Shown piece by piece: positions 59,024-64,000 of a stretch of DNA of 64,000 bases. The position numbers and the translations under genes are program-made. The notes under the pieces are model-generated. The model was not told the DNA's origin. It saw only the letters and a program-made list of their open reading frames with translations, and did not search any database. Position 1 is the stretch's first letter. Each line of letters starts with the position of its first letter. The DNA is from Gnetum montanum (taxonomy: Eukaryota; Streptophyta; Gnetopsida; Gnetales; Gnetaceae), in NCBI GenBank assembly GCA_015680685.1, contig MNCI01002331.1, positions 575,435 to 639,434 on the forward strand, read 5' to 3'.

Positions 59024-61009
59024 TACCCCCATGACTAAATGAAAACTCCTCCTCGAGTTCATTCCAATGATATTGGGTAGGTATGGAATTATTGAGGGAA
59101 TGGACCTAATGGGATGACATGTGAACGGATCATTATTACAAGACTTGACAAAATTGGTGTTCATGACAACAAGGGTGAACACCTTATTACATTGACATCA
59201 AGCCACATTTGGCAGCTTGAGAGAAAAGAAAAGAGAGAAGAGAAGAGAAGAAAAGAGAAGAAGTCTTGCTGCTGCCAATGCCCAGATTGCGCCTTTCATT
59301 GTCCATTGGTAAGCGCATCATCAATCTTGCTCCTTGCACAGCTGCTTCTAGCGCTGCTCCATTCCAAGTGCTCCCTCTAGATCCAGTCTATTAGTGCATG
59401 ATCGCCATCTGCACACACAACACAATCTTATATTAGCAAGGGTAAATAAATTTTAATGTGGTTATATCTTGCTTCAGTGTAAGTCCATTGGCTGGGTTGT
59501 GGTATGGCTAATACGGATTTGGAGATATATTAATGATGACTACCAAAGGTGTAGGGGTTAGGAAGAAAATTGAAAAAATTTGGGGCTAGGAGAAAATTGA
59601 AAAACTCAAGCCCTATACCCCCATGACTAATCACGAACCTCCGGTAGCATTAGAATGGAGAAAGGAAGGAGTAAGAAAGAGAGATAAAAGGGACAACTAA
59701 AACATTGATGAAGTGGATGTCAAGATGGAATGAACAAAAGAGAATTAATTGCAAAATGTTAAGGGAAAGAATTTAATGAATGCACCAAATAGGAATGTCA
59801 GTGGGTCATCTCCAAAGCAGGCTCATGCCCTTAGTGCCCTGACAAACCCACATTCAAAGAGACCGTAGGCTCTGGGAATGTCCTTTGGAACAAGAGTTAA
59901 AGTCTTAACCATAAGAATTTACCAAAAAGAAAACAATGTATCTACCAAAATATACACTAATGATACAATCGACAATGAGGTGAACAGTGGAGAGAAGGAT
60001 GGAGAGAAGAGGATGGAATGGAATCCCAAGAACAAGGTGATGTACAACCCCTTGTGTGTTTTATGATTAATGTGACTTGGCAAATCTCATTCCAACTCTT
60101 GGCTCAAACCAACCACATCTAGTGACTTTGCATCAATACACTTGGCTGAATCATCCACTGGAGTAACAAGAATGCATCTCCAAAAGCCACCACCATTCCG
60201 ACGAAACGAAGGAGAGAATGGGAAGCGAGAAGGGCCTTAGTTAGAGGGAACACTTTTGGTTCCATAACCAGTGCTTGTATCCCAAGTTTATTTTGTCTAA
60301 GGGGTGTGCTTTGAATTCTCACTTTGATTTTTTTTTTGTTTTTTATTGTTTTGTGTTTTTATGCGTGAGAACCACACCATGCAAAGACTTTTTATTTTTA
60401 TTGTCTTAGCTTCTAAAAAGTGGGTAACATCGGAACAGCAAGAAAACTCAAGAAGAAAACATCCAAGCACTCAAGAGAATGGACAACACAAATGCATCAA
60501 GTTCCCTTGAAGTCACACCCGTTTCAAACCTTGAGTCCTTCCTTAGTTTGAGAAGTACCCAGTCACCGATTTGTTAAAGTTCTTATTACAAAGGGGACTA
60601 CACATTTCCAAGCCAAGAGGAACCATAGACTTTGGTGGATGGATGGATGAAGTGGACTCATTGCCTGCCATATCAAAAGAACATACCTTAGTGTCAACAT
60701 TGTAACTTAAAGGTAAAAACCAAACATCAGCAATCAATGAAAAATAGTTCATACCATCGTTCCGAACACTTATTGGGTGACAAACTTACATGGTGGATGG
60801 TGCACACACACACACACACACAATGGAAAAGTATAAAGATGTTGTAAAACAAAAATAAGAAAAGTTAAAGAAATTTGTAAACAAAAACATGTAAAATTAA
60901 AGAAATTTGTAAAAAAAACATGTAAAACAAAAACGTGTAAAACAAAAATGTGTAAAACAAAAACTTAAAAATAACTGAGGGCCTCCAATGGTTAGCATAG
61001 GTGGCCATC
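59024..61009 (-). other. Non-coding 3' segment of element G
   Basis: Homologous to 31485-33180 of F (for example minus-strand GTTTTTCAATTTTCTCC near 59570). It contains a purine run AAGAGAAGAGAAGAGAAG at 59230-59270, a (CA)n microsatellite at 60802-60822 and AAAACATGTAAAACAAAAAC-type repeats near 60890-60965. No gene seen. Confidence 0.75.
60802..60822. repeat. (CA)n microsatellite
   Basis: Pure CA run of about 21 bases. Confidence 0.95.
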
Positions 61010-63800
61010 TCCCCCATGACTGCATTGTAAGGAAGAGATCCGAAATAATGAGTGCCTGTTTGAATTTCGTAACAGTGCCCAACTTCTCCCTACGAATGTT
61101 CTTAGGTTGAGGGGTGAAAGTTGGCGACGCTCATATTCCAATGTGTCTATGCCTCCGTGGTTAACATGAGTTGCCTCAGTTTATTCCATGCATATTTGTT
61201 TGCTCTTTCGAGTAGCTGTCAACCACAAGGTGTCTACTACTGGTTGTGTGGTTGCTACATATAGGAATCTTTGTTTCAAAGTTTCAAGGGCACACCTGTT
61301 ACATGGAGACATTTCCTCCATGTCATCACCCGATGAATCACTATATGTGGTGCATGGAACTTTCTTCTTCTCGATCTTTCCGTAAATATTTATCTTAGAT
61401 ATTTGCAAGGAAAGATCACGGATCCCTAGGTACGCATCTACTGTACTTAGCCATGGCCTTTCCATTATAGTTTGGAAGCCCTATTCATTGTTAACTTCAA
61501 TCACCAGGAAATCGACTGGGTATGACCACCCACACATAGTGGTGATGATGTCCTTCACCAATCCTAAGGGAATGGTGATGGACTGGTTAGTCAGCTCTAG
61601 TTGGATGTTACTCTTCTTAAGTTGGGGCAGGTTCTAGGCTTGATACATTTCTCATGATATTAAATTGACTCCGGAACCTGAATCAAGAAGAGCCTGATGT
61701 GGTGCATTCCCAACGATTTGCAAATAAATTAAGGGACTCCCAGGGTCAGATAATTTCCTAGGAAGGTGGTGCACCTTGATCCAGTCAGTTACGGTATGTG
61801 TCAACATAACCGTATGCGTACAGTTCGTTTTGAATGAACGGTGCTCCAAAGGGTTAGATGATTGAGGCCTATACATGTACTCAACCGCTTGTTGCGAGAG
61901 TTTGTCTGGGCTCCTGGTTCTGAAGAAGGGCCTCTTCTTTATATAGTTGACAGAACCATCACCCAATTGAATATTTACAGGCTGAATATGTACAACTCTC
62001 ATGATGTTACGTTGCTATGGTTGAGTAGGTAATTCCCCTTGCATTGTTGGAATAGGTTGTATGGGAACTATAGGTGGAAGAGGTGCAGATGGAGTTGGAG
62101 GATGGGATGAATGTGAGATGCCTCCTGGAGGAGAAGGAGTCCTCCTGAAGTGCTCCCAAATTTGGTAGTGACGTTGGGGAGTAGTGTGACCCGTAGAGTC
62201 ACCTGGAGAGACCGGCTGCTACACATAACAACCATAAGGATCAGGCTATTGGTAGGGGTACTATTGTCTTGGCGGTGGCATTCCCCATGACTGTGGGTAT
62301 TGCCACTGTTGATGTTGTCCAATGGACAGTGGTGGAGTTCCACTTGGATAATACGTTAGTGGTTGGTGGAACTGCCTTGGGTTACCTTGTGGATAAGATA
62401 ACCATCGGGGTGTTTGCCGTTGATTGAGTCTTGGATTTAGCGCATACACCCCAAACTCCTGTAGATGTGAGATAACTAGGCAACATCCCTTAGGATGGTT
62501 ATAGTAGCAGACCTCACATCCACCATCATCGTCTGTGTCAGAGTCCAAAGCCTTATCAGAGATAGGAATTTTTCCCTTACCCTTGTTTTGTGCAAGGCTT
62601 AAATTTCTCCACTTCGTTTTACCTTTGTCACTACTTCGTTCCTCCTTAGACTCTTCTATGATTTTCAAGACTATTTCAATTCTTGAGTCTAAGGAATCCC
62701 ACATTTGGTCTACCTTGGCCGATACCTTGGTTGTTAATTTCTGGATCGGAAAAGTTTTTCGGTTCACCAACTCTTCGAGTGATGACTCATCCTCTTCATC
62801 ATAGAATTTCACTTCCTTCTTGCGAAGGGAGGGATCGCGGTTGTATTCTTTTGTACTTTCCCTCTTATGTAGTTCACCCTCTTCTTACGCTACTTGTTCC
62901 AACAAGCATTGTACTTCTTAGGCTCTAAGTTGGGATAGTCTCCCTTGGGCATAAGTCCCAAGGGTTCATCTTGTTTCGTGCCTTAGCCCATCCACTATGT
63001 GGCGAAGTTGATCTTGCTGAGCGTACCCATGGCTCGGGCAACGATGTAGCAATGTATAGTAGTGGGCCATGGCAGCATCCAAGGGTTCATAAGCACCTTG
63101 TCTCCATCCTTGGATCTGCTTATGCAAATTGGACACTCTGGAGTACGTCTGATATTTATTGTTGAAAAGTTCAAGCATCGTACTCCACCTCCTGATGGTT
63201 TTCGGTTCTAAGGACTAGTACCAGCTCTTTGTTTCTTTAATGAGTGTCCTTGGGAAGAACTTAAGCTTCTGCCACTCATTGTCTATATTCTGCAAGGCAC
63301 AGGCATCGTGGAATGCCTATAAATGATACTATGGATCAGCGTTGTATCCCCTTTCAAAACGTGGAATATTATTTATGTCCAAATGCTTGATCCGACTGTC
63401 CTTTAAGTGCCTTGTTGGAATCCTAACAGCCTTTGTAATGTCAAGCATACTTCAGGTTGCAAGTAGGGGTTCGTCATGATTATTTCTTTCATGATGTCTA
63501 TGATGTCTTCGTGGTTCCCTACTCTCCCTATGTCCTTGCCCTTGTCCTATCTCTCGACTTTCTTGTCGAGGTCTTTTGTCTTCCTTAACTTTACCCTCAC
63601 CGTTATGTTCACGATGGCTGCACCCAGATGTGGAAGGAGAGGGTGAGTGGTGAGATCAAGGGGAAGAAGAAGGGGAGCCATTACCATGGTGATGTTTCTT
63701 ACCTTCTCTTTGGTTACTTTGGCCCCGATCGTTATAACAATCTAAGTGCCCATCCTTAGCGTGAGTGGTTGTTCCTTCCATGAACAGTTGGCATTCACGG
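61010..63800 (-). pseudogene. Athila-like gag-protease joined to integrase tail (element G)
   Basis: Minus strand: His/Asp-rich and Ser-rich gag start (63800-63600), capsid core near 63400-62970 (MLELFNNKYQTYSRVSNL, HYYTLLHRCPSHGY), zinc knuckle CEVCYYNHPKGCC near 62520-62470, Gln/Pro linker with PQGNPRQFHQPLTYYPSGTP, and protease at 61800-61400 with intact LLDSGSGVNLIS and PWLSTVDAYLGI. From about 61180 the pre-RT region runs to a deletion joint at about 61050-61056 and passes straight into the integrase tail with GGGGGAGATGGCC. Only a few stops remain (six or so), so the gag-protease frame is fairly well preserved. Confidence 0.87.
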
Positions 63801-63821
63801 GGATCAGAACTCGTAGTATGT

Positions 63822-64000
63822 TGATGAGTGGCGAGGTACCCCTACACTCCACCATATGAATACGAGCGTGCACGCGCGATCCGGTCGAACTCCGCAGACT
63901 AAATGCCTTAACGCCACAAGAAACACTTGGGGTTAATCGTTCGTTGTCTTCCCAGGCTTGCTTGTATGTGTCACGGTGTATGGTTAAGCAAGTCTGAGGT
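63822..64000 (-). repeat. LTR of a further related Gypsy inserted in G gag (cut by window edge)
   Basis: TGATGAGTGGCGAGGTACCC begins abruptly at 63822. The next 179 bases match 58084-58263 at close to nine in ten positions. The bases just before are still gag of G, not a primer binding site. This is therefore best read as the outer end of another minus-strand element or a solo LTR. Confidence 0.7.

Larger units (their letters stand above)
58084..63821 (-). mobile_element. Element G: Athila-like Gypsy with pol deleted
   Basis: Minus-strand element: 3' LTR at 58084-59023, polypurine tract TAGTCATGGGGGTA, about 2 kb non-coding segment, a short remnant of the integrase C-terminus (61010-61050), then directly the pre-RT region and gag-protease (to about 63800). 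Compared with F, the stretch equivalent to about 28560-31420 is missing, so RT, RNase H and most of integrase are gone. The gag N-terminus is cut at 63822 by another LTR, so the 5' LTR of G lies outside the window. Confidence 0.88.

Noticed and set aside
59600-59625. A second TACCCCCATGACTAA tract in G that could mark another LTR
   Set aside because: The sequence around it matches F near 32805-32850, well inside the non-coding 3' segment, so it is ordinary family sequence.
63822-64000. 5' LTR of element G itself
   Set aside because: No primer binding site and about 700 bases of leader and gag start would have to be missing exactly at the LTR edge; a nested insertion is simpler.

Overview
The window is repeat-dense plant nuclear DNA. 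It is AT-rich, has almost no intact host gene, and is filled with degraded LTR retrotransposons nested inside one another. The mix of old Ty3/Gypsy elements (Athila-like and Tat-like), old Ty1/Copia elements and LRR resistance-type gene remnants suits a large-genome seed plant. A gymnosperm is plausible but not proven. No tRNA, rRNA or CRISPR array was seen. All identifications come from reading the sequence by eye. Layout: (1) 1-3436, a minus-strand Copia (A), truncated by the window edge. (2) 4414-17790, a plus-strand Copia (B) split by a Gypsy element (C, 5586-15540) with a perfect ATGGT target duplication. (3) 17930-21990, a diverged tandem duplication followed by non-repeat DNA holding a coding block that has a paralogue at 57370-57670. 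(4) 21994-54918, a minus-strand, gag-protease-only Gypsy (D) interrupted twice: by F (24014-34118, plus strand, TSD GTATC) and by the very large E (34612-52650, minus strand, TSD TAAGG/TAAAG). (5) 55200-57670, a decayed LRR gene whose N-terminal half consists of about 24-residue degenerate repeats, then the second copy of the paralogous block. (6) 58084-63821, a Gypsy (G, minus) related to C and F that has lost nearly all of pol, with the LTR of a further relative starting at 63822 inside its gag. C, F, G and the element at 63822 belong to one Athila-like group: tRNA-Asp-type primer site, F-(M/I)-D-D reverse transcriptase and an odd gag zinc knuckle. Their LTRs share the region from the TATA box to U5, but the stretch upstream of the TATA box differs completely and in each case is built of short palindromic repeats. 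E is a Tat-lineage element (two RNase H domains, YVDD, intact integrase DDE). The most unusual content is inside E, between its protease and reverse transcriptase. There a gene on the opposite strand (41575-45989) has its own TATA box and eight exons whose splice sites and phases fit throughout. It carries stop codons and one frameshift, so this copy is dead, but its architecture is clear. The same GCGTA/GCGTATACGC motif that fills E's LTRs also fills the leader and first intron of this gene, and a second repeat family (AGTTTAAGGCC...) brackets it.
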